Source: DASRDR01 sp035550795 (GTDB lineage: Bacteria; Methylomirabilota; Methylomirabilia; Rokubacteriales; DASRDR01). From it: DNA of 64,000 bases. Shown piece after piece: positions 40,656-49,301 of this stretch. Within the stretch, counting starts at the first letter, position 1; every line of letters starts with the position of its first letter. The stretch covers positions 62,001 through 126,000 of the forward strand of contig DASZOL010000008.1 in the NCBI GenBank assembly GCA_035550795.1. Direction: 5' to 3'. A program made the translations under genes and the position numbers. The notes under the pieces are model-generated. The model made no database searches. It saw only the letters and a program-made list of their open reading frames with translations, and was not told the DNA's origin.

Positions 40656-42734
40656 CTACGTGGCCGGCCGGGAACGGGGCCCCATGGGCGGCGGCTCGTC
40701 GTGCCCGCGCCCGATCGCGCTCAGCGAGGTCTCGGCCTCATCGAGCTCCCCGCGGGTCGGCGCCGTGCCGCCGAAGCGGGTGCGCTCGTACAGCGTGGTC
40801 ACCCGGGTGAACGCGGCGCCGGCCGCGGGGCCGAGGCTCTGTACGCGACCGCTGAACTCCCGGGCCGTCTCCCCCGCTCCGGGTCGCAGGCCACGGCGGG
40901 CGGCGGCGCGCAGTGCGCGCCGGTAGAAGCCGGGGACCTGCTGCCCCTGCCCGCCGGCGCGGCGGCGCTGCCGCCAGACCGCCCAGCCGCCGACGGCGCC
41001 GACCGCCAGCACGACCGCCAGGGCGCTCACCCGCCCCAGCCTGGCCCGGGCCTCCGGATCGAGGCCGGCGGACCAGCGGCGGAAGCCGGCCAGCCTGAGC
41101 TGCACGGTCTGGACGGCCCGGATCTGGTCGCGGAGCGTCCAGTTCACGACGTAGCGATGCCACTGCAGGCGGAGCGAGTCGAGGTAGAGGAGCATCGGCG
41201 TCCGGCTGGCCAGCACGTCGACCGAGGCCCGGGGTGTCGGGTCGAGGGTCACCCATCCGGCGTCGGCCAGGTAGGCCTCCACCCACGAGTGAGCGTCGTA
41301 GTACCGCACGATGTAGTACTGGCCGTACGGGTTCCACTCCCCGCGCTGGAATCCGTTGACGACCCGCGCGGGCACGCCGAGGCTGCGGAGCATAACGGCC
41401 ATCGCCGCCGCGAAGTACTCGCAGTGGCCGGCGCGGCGGACGAAGAGGAACTCCTGGAGCGGGTCCAGCTCGCTCACGCGCTCGATGTCGAGCGTGTAGC
41501 GGAACTGCGTCCGCAGGAACGTCTCCACCCGGCTCGCAATCTCCACCGGGTCTCGACTCGATCCGGCGACCTGGCGCGCGAGCGCCGGGATCGCGGGCGC
41601 CAGGGCAGGCAGCTGCAGGTAGCGCTCGCGCTGAGCAGCGTCGAGGGGCGGCGGGGGCCGCAGCAAGCCCGCGCCCCGGACGGCCGGCCCCTCCACCTCC
41701 GACTCGACCGTGTAACGGAGCCGGGCGCCGGCGGAGGATGCGGACACCGCGCCCATGTCGTCGATCGCCACCGCGGACGTGGCCATGGTCAGACGCAGGA
41801 CGCGCGGCGCGGCGAAGACCACCTCGGAGGCGATCGGCTCGAGGAACACCTCCTGCCGAAGGAACAGGCCGCTCCCCCGCAGCAGGCCGACGTCGAAGCC
41901 GCCCGCGTTGGGCCGGACCAGCCGGGTCAGGCGCGGATACCGGATGCTCCAGGCCTGACCGTCGAAGGTGTCCAGCACCACGCCCCGCCAGCGGAGGTTC
42001 GGGAGCCGGTCGGGCTGGACCTCGTCGGGCAGGTGCACGCGCATGACGACGCTCGAATCGGTGAGGATGCTCCCGTACGAGCCGAGCTCCACCCGCTCGG
42101 AGAAGCCGGTGATCATCTGCCCGAGCCGCGCGCGGAGCGGCAGGGTCGCGAGGCCCACCCGCGGCAGCACGAAGAAGAGGCCGCCGGCCACCAGGAACAC
42201 CGACAGGGCCGCGGCGCTCGCCAGCCCGGCCAGGTGCCGCGGGCGGAGCGCCTCGCTCTCCCCGGCGGGGCCTGCAGCCGCCTCGCTGGCCACGTGCTGG
42301 AGGAGCGCGATCCAGCTCAGCAGGGCGACGAAGGCGACGAACGCGAAGAGAAACCCGACGCCGAAGGCCGACGCCGAGGCGGCGACGAGCATGAAGAACG
42401 CGAGGAAGGCGACCGTCCGCGAATCGCGCACGTTCTGGAGGGTCGCGAGCTTGTAGAGGACCAGGAAGAGCAGGAGCCGGACCAGGGCGTCGAGCACGTT
42501 GTCGGCGATGTAGGCCACGTCCACCACCGAGCCGAGCGCCGCCAGCGGCACCAGGAGCCGGCTGCCGAGGAATCCCCCGGCCGAGCGCGCGGACCGGGAC
42601 TGGACCAGCCACGCGCCCAGGAGCAGCACCGCGAGCAGGAGGAGGAGGCGCGCGCCGAGGAACTCCGCCAGGTAGAGCGCGAACAGCCCGTCCGCGACGA
42701 GGAGGTGCAGCGCGACCCGGAGGAGGAGCGGCAT
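40656..42734 (-). CDS. transglutaminase-like membrane protein (TgpA type)
   Basis: Membrane-anchored transglutaminase-like protein, 692 residues from ATG 42732-42734 (a GTG at 42741-42743, overlapping the previous stop, is an alternative). About five to six helices occupy residues 1-195. The periplasmic domain contains the catalytic triad: Cys438 in GHCEYFAAAM, His482 in DAHSWVEAYL and Asp498 in LDPTP. One more helix (GRVSALAVVLAVGAVGGWAVW) and a cytoplasmic DUF4129-like tail follow. With DUF58 and MoxR upstream it forms the familiar MoxR-DUF58-TgpA cassette, thought to act in envelope protein assembly or peptide ligation. The exact reaction in vivo is not established. Confidence 0.93.
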   Translation of the reverse strand: MPLLLRVALHLLVADGLFALYLAEFLGARLLLLLAVLLLGAWLVQSRSARSAGGFLGSRLLVPLAALGSVVDVAYIADNVLDALVRLLLFLVLYKLATLQNVRDSRTVAFLAFFMLVAASASAFGVGFLFAFVAFVALLSWIALLQHVASEAAAGPAGESEALRPRHLAGLASAAALSVFLVAGGLFFVLPRVGLATLPLRARLGQMITGFSERVELGSYGSILTDSSVVMRVHLPDEVQPDRLPNLRWRGVVLDTFDGQAWSIRYPRLTRLVRPNAGGFDVGLLRGSGLFLRQEVFLEPIASEVVFAAPRVLRLTMATSAVAIDDMGAVSASSAGARLRYTVESEVEGPAVRGAGLLRPPPPLDAAQRERYLQLPALAPAIPALARQVAGSSRDPVEIASRVETFLRTQFRYTLDIERVSELDPLQEFLFVRRAGHCEYFAAAMAVMLRSLGVPARVVNGFQRGEWNPYGQYYIVRYYDAHSWVEAYLADAGWVTLDPTPRASVDVLASRTPMLLYLDSLRLQWHRYVVNWTLRDQIRAVQTVQLRLAGFRRWSAGLDPEARARLGRVSALAVVLAVGAVGGWAVWRQRRRAGGQGQQVPGFYRRALRAAARRGLRPGAGETAREFSGRVQSLGPAAGAAFTRVTTLYERTRFGGTAPTRGELDEAETSLSAIGRGHDEPPPMGPRSRPAT

Positions 42735-42739
42735 CGCGG

Positions 42740-43852
42740 TCACGCCGGGTCCAGCGGGATGCGGATCTCGCGCAGCCCGCCGTCCCTCGCGGGCGGCGCT
42801 CCCGCGCGCGCCCCGCGAGGCGCGTAGAGCGCGAGCGCGGTCAGGATGCGCCGCTCCTGGCTCCGGCCCCGATCGAGCGGCACGACGCCGGCGGCGCCGG
42901 TCAGCTCGACGCCCGTGCCCCGTCGCAGCAGGTGGACCGCGAGCGACGCCGCCTCCGAGAGCGCCCGCTCGAGCCGCTCTCCGTCCGCCGCTCCCGTGCC
43001 CGTGAGGACGAGCCGCGTGTCCTCGGCCGTGTCCTCCTCGAGCTCCCTCACCGTCAGGGACCCGGACTTGGCGCTGGTCGGCCAGTGGATGAGGTGTGGC
43101 TCGTCGCCCGCCCGGTAGGCGCGGAGGTTGTACAGGTCGTGCCCGCGGCCCCGCCGGCGCATAGCGGCCTCGCCGCTCGCCGTCTCGCGAATCTCCTGGG
43201 GCAGGACGGGATGCACGGCCGGGTAGACCAGCACGTCCTGGTCGAAGAGCAGCGGCGGACCGGTCTTGACGAAGAGCCCGAACGGGAACGCGGTGGCCGC
43301 GCGCAGCCGGGGCAACCGCCGCCGGCCCCGCGCGGGCAGCGTGATCTCCCACCCGACGACGCGCTCGGTCCCGGCGGGGATCCGCCCGACGTAGGCCAGG
43401 CGTCGGGGAGCCCCGAGTCCACGCCGGTCCATCAGACCGATGGCGCGGAGCCGGTCGTCGAGGGTCCGCCGGGGCAGCCAGCGCGAGAAGGGGCTGCGTC
43501 TCGCGACCAGGGGCCGGTCGAGCGCCTCGAGCGCGAGGGAGTACGACGCGAGCCGACGCTTGCGGTTGGCCAGCGCGATCGTCACAAGCGCGGGCTGCAT
43601 CGCATGGACCGTGTCGGGCACGGTGACGGTGACGTGGAGGCTCCGGATCGTGAGGTCGGAGAGCAGGCCCGAGACGATGATCAGGGCGAGCAGCATCGAG
43701 CAGAGGAGGTACGCCAGGTTGTTGCCCGTGTTCACCGCGGCGACGCCGAGGCCCACGGCGGCGAACACGCACCACCAGCCGTCGCGCGTCGGCCGGATGG
43801 CCCTCGTCCGCCGCCACCACCAGCTCGCCAGGGTGCGCGCCAGCCGGATCAC
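42740..43852 (-). CDS. DUF58 domain protein
   Basis: Protein of 370 residues from GTG 43850-43852. Two helices near the N-terminus (WWCVFAAVGLGVAAVNTGNNLAYLLCSMLLALIIVSGLLS split across residues 25-65) anchor it in the membrane. The DUF58 core motif, G.GHDLYNLRAYRAGDEPHLIHWPTSAKSG here, shows the expected RxYxxGDxxxxIxWxxxA pattern. A von Willebrand-like part follows (DTRLVLTG). It works with a MoxR ATPase, whose gene begins upstream, probably as a chaperone-assisted adaptor. It is followed by the transglutaminase gene, with no gap of note. Confidence 0.92.
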   Translation of the reverse strand: MIRLARTLASWWWRRTRAIRPTRDGWWCVFAAVGLGVAAVNTGNNLAYLLCSMLLALIIVSGLLSDLTIRSLHVTVTVPDTVHAMQPALVTIALANRKRRLASYSLALEALDRPLVARRSPFSRWLPRRTLDDRLRAIGLMDRRGLGAPRRLAYVGRIPAGTERVVGWEITLPARGRRRLPRLRAATAFPFGLFVKTGPPLLFDQDVLVYPAVHPVLPQEIRETASGEAAMRRRGRGHDLYNLRAYRAGDEPHLIHWPTSAKSGSLTVRELEEDTAEDTRLVLTGTGAADGERLERALSEAASLAVHLLRRGTGVELTGAAGVVPLDRGRSQERRILTALALYAPRGARAGAPPARDGGLREIRIPLDPA

Positions 43853-43910
43853 GGCTCGGATCCGTTTCGGGCGAGCCCGAGCATCGCGCCGGCACGGCCT
43901 CGCGCCGGAG

Positions 43911-44855
43911 TCAGCGGGGCACCGGCACGTCCTGGACGATCGTGCGGATGACCGCCTCCGTCCCGGCGCCGCCTCCGTCGGAGCCCGGACCGGACAGGAG
44001 GACCCGGTGGGCCAGCGCGGGGACCGCCAGGCGCTTGACGTCGTCGGGGACGAGGTAATCCCGCCCGTCGGCCAGCGCGTGGGCCCGCGCTGCGCGCAGG
44101 AGCGCGAGGGAGCCGCGCGGGCTCACCCCGAGCGCGAGCAGCCGGGACCGGCGCGTCGCGGTCACGATCGACAGGACGTAGTCGACGACCGAGTCGTCCG
44201 CGCGGACCTGCTCGGCCGCTTCCTGGAGCTCGATGACGTCGGCGGCGTCCAGCACCGTCTCGAGAGTGTCCGTGACCGGCGTCGCCGCGCCGCGGAGGAT
44301 CGTCCGCTCGTCTGCCTCGCTCGGGTACCCGATCCGGATCCGGAGCAGGAAGCGGTCCAGCTGCGACTCGGGAAGCGCGAAGGTCCCCGCGTGCTCGCGC
44401 GGGTTCTGCGTCGCGAGGACCATGAAGGGCCGCGGCAGCGAGTGCGTCGTGTGGTCCAGCGAGACCTGGGCCTCGTTCATGGCCTCGAGCAGGCTCGACT
44501 GCGTCTTCGGCGTCGTGCGGTTGATCTCGTCGGCCAGCACGATGTTCGTGAAGATGGGGCCGGGCTTGAACACGAACTCGTGCTTGTCCGGCTCGTAGAC
44601 GGCCACCCCGAGGACGTCGGACGGGAGCATGTCGGACGTGAACTGGATCCGCTGGAACCCGGCGCCGATGGACCGGGCGAGGGCGGCCGCCAGCGTGGTC
44701 TTGCCCACCCCCGGCACGTCCTCGATCAAGAGGTGGCCCCGAGCCAGGAGACCGACGACGGCCAGCCGCACCACCTCTGCCTTCCCGACCAGCGCCCGTG
44801 ACAGATTGGCCTCCAGACGGGCGATCTGGGCGTGGAAATCCCGGGGTCTCGCCAT
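43911..44855 (-). CDS. MoxR-family AAA+ ATPase
   Basis: AAA+ ATPase of the MoxR group, 314 residues from ATG 44853-44855. Walker A is EDVPGVGKTTLAAALA and Walker B is NIVLADEINRTTPKTQ; sensor-1 is in LATQNP, and the arginine-finger region in FALPESQLDRFLLRI. The C-terminal helical lid (GVSPRGSLALLRAARAHAL) is complete. MoxR proteins act as chaperones that assemble or activate metal-binding or envelope protein complexes with DUF58/VWA partners. It heads the moxR-DUF58-tgpA operon. Upstream a -10 GATAAT with TGG extension ends 7 nt before the ATG, so the transcript may be leaderless. Confidence 0.95.
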   Translation of the reverse strand: MARPRDFHAQIARLEANLSRALVGKAEVVRLAVVGLLARGHLLIEDVPGVGKTTLAAALARSIGAGFQRIQFTSDMLPSDVLGVAVYEPDKHEFVFKPGPIFTNIVLADEINRTTPKTQSSLLEAMNEAQVSLDHTTHSLPRPFMVLATQNPREHAGTFALPESQLDRFLLRIRIGYPSEADERTILRGAATPVTDTLETVLDAADVIELQEAAEQVRADDSVVDYVLSIVTATRRSRLLALGVSPRGSLALLRAARAHALADGRDYLVPDDVKRLAVPALAHRVLLSGPGSDGGGAGTEAVIRTIVQDVPVPR

Positions 44856-44862
44856 GGCGGGG

Positions 44863-44868
44863 ATTATC
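44863..44868 (-). promoter_or_regulatory. -10 element of the moxR operon, leaderless-type
   Basis: On the minus strand GATAAT (5 of 6 matches) preceded by TGG (extended -10 pattern) lies 7 nt from the ATG at 44855. Confidence 0.45.
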
Positions 44869-44980
44869 CCATGCAGGGGTCGTGCCGGTCGCCTTGACGC
44901 TGGAGACGGCACGCACCCTCGTGCCGAAAGACGGATCGAAGCCGGTTTCGCGGGAAGGCCGTCGGTTCAGATCTTCCAGT

Positions 44981-44999
44981 CCCGGGAGACTTTCCCGGG
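44981..44999 (-). terminator. possible terminator hairpin after the P450 gene
   Basis: CCCGGGA and TCCCGGG arms around a short loop, 23 bp beyond the P450 stop (minus strand). No clear T-run, so only a weak call. Confidence 0.3.
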
Positions 45000-45021
45000 C
45001 AGAAGCGATGCCCGAGGACGC

Positions 45022-46227
45022 CTAGGCCCCCCTCGGCCCCAGCGCCACGGACAGGGCCTCGAGTCCGCGGAGCGCGCTGGAGGGCCGCCAGACCGGACGT
45101 TCCGCGGCAAGGGCGAGGGCGGGAAATCGTCGGACGACGGTCCCGATCGCCACCTGGGCTTCCAGCCGCGCAAGGGGCGCGCCCAGGCAGTAGTGGATCC
45201 CCGAACCGAACGCCAGGTGACGGGGCTCGGCCCGCCCGAGGTCGAGCCGGTCGGGCTCGGCGAACTGCGCGGGATCACGGTTCGCGGCGCCAAGGAGGCC
45301 GAGGACGAGGCTCCCCGCCGGGATCGGGACGCCCCGGATCTCCGTGTCGCACGCGGCCATCCGCCCCGTTCGCTGGACGGGACCGTCGTAGCGCAGGAGC
45401 TCCTCGATCGCCGCCGGAAGCAGGCCCGGATCGTCCCGGAGCCGGCGCAGCTCGTCCGGATGCCGGAGGAGCGCGAGGAGCCCGTTCCCGACGAGGTTCA
45501 CCGTCGTCTCGTGCCCGGCGACGTAGAGAAGAATGCAGGTCGCCAGGAGCTCCGCCTCCGTCAACCGGTCCCCCGCTTCCTCCGCCTCGACGAGGCCGCT
45601 CAGGAGGTCGGGGCCGGGCCGGCGGCGGCGCATGGTGACGAGGCCGCGGAAGTAGTCCGACATCTCCTCCGCCGCGCGGCGCCCGCGCTCGATCACCTCG
45701 GGACCGACCGGCAGCGCGATGGCGTCGAGCGCGCGCGCCACGTCGCGCGACCAGTCCCTGACCAGGTCCGCGTCCCCGCCGGGCACGCCCAGGAGCTCCG
45801 AGATCACCGTCACCGGCAGGGGATAGGCGAGGGCCTCGATCACGTCGATGCGCGCCGCGCCCGCGACCCGGTCGAGCAGCCGGTCCACGATCGCCTGGAC
45901 GTGGGGCCGGAGCGCCTCGACGACGCGCGGCGTGAAGGCCTTGCCGACGAGGGCCCGGAGCCGCGTGTGGTCCGGCGGGTCGCGAAACAGCATGGAGAGC
46001 GCGAGCCAGGACGATCCGGGGCCGCCGCCGAAGCGGCTCTCGAAGAGCGCCTGGTAGCCGTGCTTGTCGAAGCGCGCGTCGCGGAGGAAGTCGGCCACGT
46101 CGTCGTAGCGCGTCAGCGCGTAGAAGCCGAACGGATGGCGATGGACCGGATCCTCGGCGCGGAGCCGATGGTAGACGGGATAGGGGTCCTCGATGAAGCC
46201 GGGATCGAGGAAGCTCAGCTCGCCCAT
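45022..46227 (-). CDS. cytochrome P450
   Basis: Bacterial soluble P450 mono-oxygenase, 401 residues from ATG 46225-46227, behind a ggagg site. The I-helix is LYVAGHETT, with the acid-alcohol pair for O2 activation. The K-helix ExxR is in EELLRYDGPVQRTGR and the heme-binding loop is FGSGIHYCLGAPLARLE with Cys347 as ligand. No membrane anchor is present, so it needs a ferredoxin partner, which is not encoded nearby. Class I bacterial P450s with this wording (PDHTRLRALVGKAFTPR) hydroxylate terpenes, fatty acids or polyketide-like compounds. The substrate is unknown. Confidence 0.95.
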   Translation of the reverse strand: MGELSFLDPGFIEDPYPVYHRLRAEDPVHRHPFGFYALTRYDDVADFLRDARFDKHGYQALFESRFGGGPGSSWLALSMLFRDPPDHTRLRALVGKAFTPRVVEALRPHVQAIVDRLLDRVAGAARIDVIEALAYPLPVTVISELLGVPGGDADLVRDWSRDVARALDAIALPVGPEVIERGRRAAEEMSDYFRGLVTMRRRRPGPDLLSGLVEAEEAGDRLTEAELLATCILLYVAGHETTVNLVGNGLLALLRHPDELRRLRDDPGLLPAAIEELLRYDGPVQRTGRMAACDTEIRGVPIPAGSLVLGLLGAANRDPAQFAEPDRLDLGRAEPRHLAFGSGIHYCLGAPLARLEAQVAIGTVVRRFPALALAAERPVWRPSSALRGLEALSVALGPRGA

Positions 46228-46247
46228 GCCCGTCCTCCGACGGGGCG

Positions 46248-46253
46248 AGTGTA
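46248..46253 (-). promoter_or_regulatory. -10 element of the P450 gene
   Basis: TACACT (5 of 6 matches) on the minus strand, 20 nt before the ATG, followed by a normal ggagg ribosome site. No -35 match. Confidence 0.4.
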
Positions 46254-46338
46254 GCGCGGAGATGCGGCGCGGGCCGGCATGGAAAATTCGCGTTCCGGTG
46301 ACAACACCGCCATTGCCCCGCGCCATGCTGGGGCCTTG

Positions 46339-47280
46339 CTACCCGAAGATCGCCTCCGGCAGGAACGCCGAGACGATCCAGTTCGGCGCGTCGACGATTT
46401 CGCTGACGCGGAGGTCCGCCGCGACGCTCGCGACCACGTACGCCTCCTCGCGCGTGAGCCCGCGCTCCGCCACCAGGTGCTCGATCAGGTAGCGGACAGC
46501 CTGCTGGGCCGAGACGAAGAGGTCAGGGCCGTGCGCCGTCGTCGCGTACTCGGCGCCGCGGCCCGGTCCCGGCCCGGCGGTGCGGAGCTGCGGCTCCCGC
46601 AGCGGGCGCCCCCGGCGCACGTCGATCCGGAGCGTGACGCGGGCCGACATCTCGACCGCGCTGACGCACACCTCGCCGTCCCCCTGGGCCGCGTGCGCGT
46701 CCCCCACGGACAGGAGCGCGCCCTCCACCCAGACCGGCAGATAGACGGTCGTCCCGGCCGTGAGCTGCTTGATGTCCATGTTCCCGCCGTTCTTCCGTGG
46801 CGGCATCGTGCTGTGGCTGCCGGGCTCGTCGAGCGCCGTCCCGAGGACGCCCGGGAACGGGGCCTGTGGCACCGCGACCCGCGCCCCCGAGACCGCGCGC
46901 ATCCGGGCGAAGGCGCCGTCCGACACGTCCCAGATCTGGAGGAAGGACTCCGGGAAGTCCGCTTCGGGCAGGAGCCCGCGGCCGGGCCGGATGTGGGTCC
47001 AGCCGAACGGCGCGCCCGGACGGACGTCCAGGATGTCGACCACGAGCACGTCCCCGGGGCGGGCGCCTCGGACGGCGACGGGGCCTGTCAGCGGATGACC
47101 CTTGAACGGCCCGCGCGCCGCCGTGTCCCGGCTCGTCGACGCGGCCGTGTAGTAGCCGTCCGCCGCGTCTCGCGTGTCGAGGACGAGGGTGTCGCCGGGC
47201 TCCGCCTGAAGGCGCGGCGGGATCGCGTTGTTCCACTCGTGGTGCACGACGGTCGCGTCGAGCCGGTGAGTCACGGGCAT
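46339..47280 (-). CDS. acetamidase/formamidase family protein
   Basis: Amidohydrolase of the FmdA/AmdA acetamidase-formamidase family, 313 residues from ATG 47278-47280 with a strong ggagg site. Family blocks: ATVVHHEWNNAIPP at the N-terminus; TGPVAVRGARPGDVLVVDILDVRP; the PPRKNGGNMDIKQL region; and LLSVGDAHAAQGDGEVCVSAVEM, with Asp and His of the metal site. It should hydrolyse short amides to ammonia and acid. It lies downstream of nothing obvious and is divergent from a dehydrogenase gene, with overlapping -10 elements between them. Confidence 0.9.
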   Translation of the reverse strand: MPVTHRLDATVVHHEWNNAIPPRLQAEPGDTLVLDTRDAADGYYTAASTSRDTAARGPFKGHPLTGPVAVRGARPGDVLVVDILDVRPGAPFGWTHIRPGRGLLPEADFPESFLQIWDVSDGAFARMRAVSGARVAVPQAPFPGVLGTALDEPGSHSTMPPRKNGGNMDIKQLTAGTTVYLPVWVEGALLSVGDAHAAQGDGEVCVSAVEMSARVTLRIDVRRGRPLREPQLRTAGPGPGRGAEYATTAHGPDLFVSAQQAVRYLIEHLVAERGLTREEAYVVASVAADLRVSEIVDAPNWIVSAFLPEAIFG

Positions 47281-47335
47281 GAGAGCCTCCTCGAGAGCGG
47301 GAACGTTCGGGCGGCCAGGCGGACTCGCGGGCGCT

Positions 47336-47345
47336 AGTGTATCGT
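47336..47345. promoter_or_regulatory. overlapping divergent -10 elements
   Basis: TACACT on the minus strand (47336-47341, towards the formamidase) and TATCGT on the plus strand (47340-47345, towards the dehydrogenase) overlap by two bases. The plus-strand GTG at 47352 follows after 6 nt. Confidence 0.4.
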
Positions 47346-47351
47346 ACCGGC

Positions 47352-48308
47352 GTGACGCGCCCCCTCGTCCTCCTGTGGCTCGACGAGCCGGAGGTCTACG
47401 CGCGCGCCGTCGAGCAGGCAGGGCTCGGCGACCGGGTCGAGCTGGCTCGGGTCAAGAGCGGCGAGACTCCGGATCCAAGCCTCCTGACCCGGGCGGAAGG
47501 CGCCCTCGCCTGGCGCATCCCGCGGGGCACGTTCGCCGCGGCCCCGCGGCTCCGGTGGGTCCAGACGCTCACGGCCGGCGTCGAGGGATGGCTCGCGCGC
47601 GGAGATCTCCCGCCCGCGCTCACCCTGACCTGCGCGCGGGGGACCCACCGCGTCCAGATGCCGGAGAACATCCTCGGCGCGCTCTTCCACCTCACCAAGC
47701 CCTTCGCGGCCGTCCAGCGCGATCAGGAAGCGCGGCGGTGGACGCGGCGCGTCGCGGAGCCCCTCGCGGGCAAGACGCTCGGGATCCTGGGGCTCGGCGC
47801 GATCGGCACGGAGGTGGCCCGGAAGGCGGCTGCGCTCGAGCTGACCGTGATCGGAACCCGGCGCGACCCGGGGCCGGTCCCACACGTGACGCGCGTCCTC
47901 CCGCCCGAGGGGACCGACGAGGTCCTCGGCGCGGCGGACTTCGTGCTCCTCCTGCTGCCCGTCACGCCGGCCACGCGGGACTTCATGGACGCGCGCCGCC
48001 TCGCGGCGATGCGCCCGACGGCCTGGCTCCTCAACTACGGGCGCGGCGAGCTGGTCGTCGACGCGGACCTCGTCGACGCCGTGAAGCGGCAGGTCATCGC
48101 GGGGGCCGTCCTCGACGTCTTCCGCACGGAGCCCCTCCCCGAGGCTCACCCGTTCTGGACGACGCCCGGCATCCTGGTCCTGCCGCACTTCGGGGGGCTC
48201 CACCCCACCCGCGACGAGCTGGTGGCCGCCCTCTTCGTGGAGAACCTCCGGCGGCTCCTCGACGGCGAGCCGCTCCGCCACGTTGTCGATCGGGCGCGGG
48301 GATACTGA
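47352..48308 (+). CDS. D-isomer 2-hydroxyacid dehydrogenase family protein
   Basis: NAD-dependent dehydrogenase, 318 residues from GTG 47352 (a GTG at 47337 in the same frame is the alternative; I prefer the downstream one because it follows a -10 element by 6 nt). The Rossmann motif is GILGLGAIGTEVARKA. In the second half, LLLLPVTPATRDFMD precedes NYGRGELVVDADLV (catalytic Arg), AGAVLDVFRTEPLPE (acid) and VLPHFGGLHP (His). The N-terminal substrate domain is divergent. Glyoxylate/hydroxypyruvate reductase-like enzymes are closest in wording, but substrate remains open. Confidence 0.9.
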   Translation: MTRPLVLLWLDEPEVYARAVEQAGLGDRVELARVKSGETPDPSLLTRAEGALAWRIPRGTFAAAPRLRWVQTLTAGVEGWLARGDLPPALTLTCARGTHRVQMPENILGALFHLTKPFAAVQRDQEARRWTRRVAEPLAGKTLGILGLGAIGTEVARKAAALELTVIGTRRDPGPVPHVTRVLPPEGTDEVLGAADFVLLLLPVTPATRDFMDARRLAAMRPTAWLLNYGRGELVVDADLVDAVKRQVIAGAVLDVFRTEPLPEAHPFWTTPGILVLPHFGGLHPTRDELVAALFVENLRRLLDGEPLRHVVDRARGY

Positions 48309-48330
48309 CCGCGGCGGCGCGGTCAGCCCG

Positions 48331-49221
48331 GTGCCGCCTGCGCTCCCGGCTGGCCTGGAGGGCCGCGCCCTGAACGTCCTGTCCATCCAGTCGACCGTGA
48401 CGTATGGCCGCGTGGGGAACCGGGCGGCCGTGCCTGTCCTCGAGCGCCTCGGCCACGAGGTCTGGCCGATCGACACGGTCGCCTTCTCGAATCACCCGGC
48501 GCACGGCGGGTTCCGGGGACGGGTCGTCCCCGCCGCCGAGGTGGCCGCGCTCGTGGACGGGCTGGACGCGCGCGGCGTGCTCGGCCGCTGCGACGCGCTG
48601 CTGTCCGGGTACCTCGGCGACCCGGCGACGGCCGCGGTGGTCGCGGACGCGGCCCGGCGAGTCCGGGCGGCGAATCCGGGCGCGCTCTACTGCTGCGATC
48701 CGGTCATCGGGGAGGTGGGGCGCGGAGTGTACGTCCGGCCCGGGATCCCGGAAGCCTTCCGCGATGAGCTCGTTCCCCTGTCGGACGTCATCACGCCAAA
48801 CCCGTTCGAGCTGGAGCTCCTCGCGGGCGTGGCACCCGCGACCGTCGAGTCCGCCCACGCCGCCGCGCGGGCGCTGCTGCGCCCAGGCGGGCCGGGCCTC
48901 GTGGTCGCGACCGGTCTCCGCCCGGCCGAGGCGCCCGGCGAGCTGGCGGTGCTCGCCGCCACGCGCGGCGAGGCATGGGTCATCCGCCATCCGCGGCGCG
49001 CCGTGCGCGTGTGGGGAACGGGCGACGCCTTCGCGGCGCTGTTCCTCGGCGCCTATCTCGGTCCGCGCGACCTCCGGGGGGCGCTCGAGCATGCGGTCGC
49101 GGCGCTCGACGAGGTCCTCGCCCTGGCCGAGGCGGAGGCCGCCGACGAGTTGCCCCTGGTGGCCGCCGGCGACGCCATCGCCCGGCCCCGGACGCGCTAC
49201 GGCGCGGAGCGCCTCGGGTGA
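48331..49221 (+). CDS. pdxY: pyridoxal kinase
   Basis: Ribokinase-superfamily kinase that phosphorylates pyridoxal to PLP in the salvage pathway. The protein of 296 residues starts from GTG 48331; an upstream GTG at 48283 would overlap the preceding gene. Family signature: VLSIQSTVTYGRVGNRAAVPVLERLGHEVWPIDTVAFSNH, as in PdxY/PdxK. Then CDALLSGYLGD, CCDPVIGEVGRGVYV, VITPNPFELELLAG, and the anion-hole/catalytic end WGTGDAFAALFLGAYL, where Asp is the base. The genome uses many PLP enzymes, including four aminotransferase/phosphorylase genes in this window. Confidence 0.92.
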   Translation: MPPALPAGLEGRALNVLSIQSTVTYGRVGNRAAVPVLERLGHEVWPIDTVAFSNHPAHGGFRGRVVPAAEVAALVDGLDARGVLGRCDALLSGYLGDPATAAVVADAARRVRAANPGALYCCDPVIGEVGRGVYVRPGIPEAFRDELVPLSDVITPNPFELELLAGVAPATVESAHAAARALLRPGGPGLVVATGLRPAEAPGELAVLAATRGEAWVIRHPRRAVRVWGTGDAFAALFLGAYLGPRDLRGALEHAVAALDEVLALAEAEAADELPLVAAGDAIARPRTRYGAERLG

Positions 49222-49301
49222 CCGGGGGCAGGGACCGTCGCCGTAACCCTCAAGTGAGGGCTCAGGGTAGGACTCCGATCACATGATTCCAGGAGGAGCC
49301 A

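Noticed and set aside
40158..42827. An 889-codon open frame on the plus strand
   Set aside because: Antisense to the DUF3047 and TgpA-type genes, repetitive charged composition, no homology by eye.
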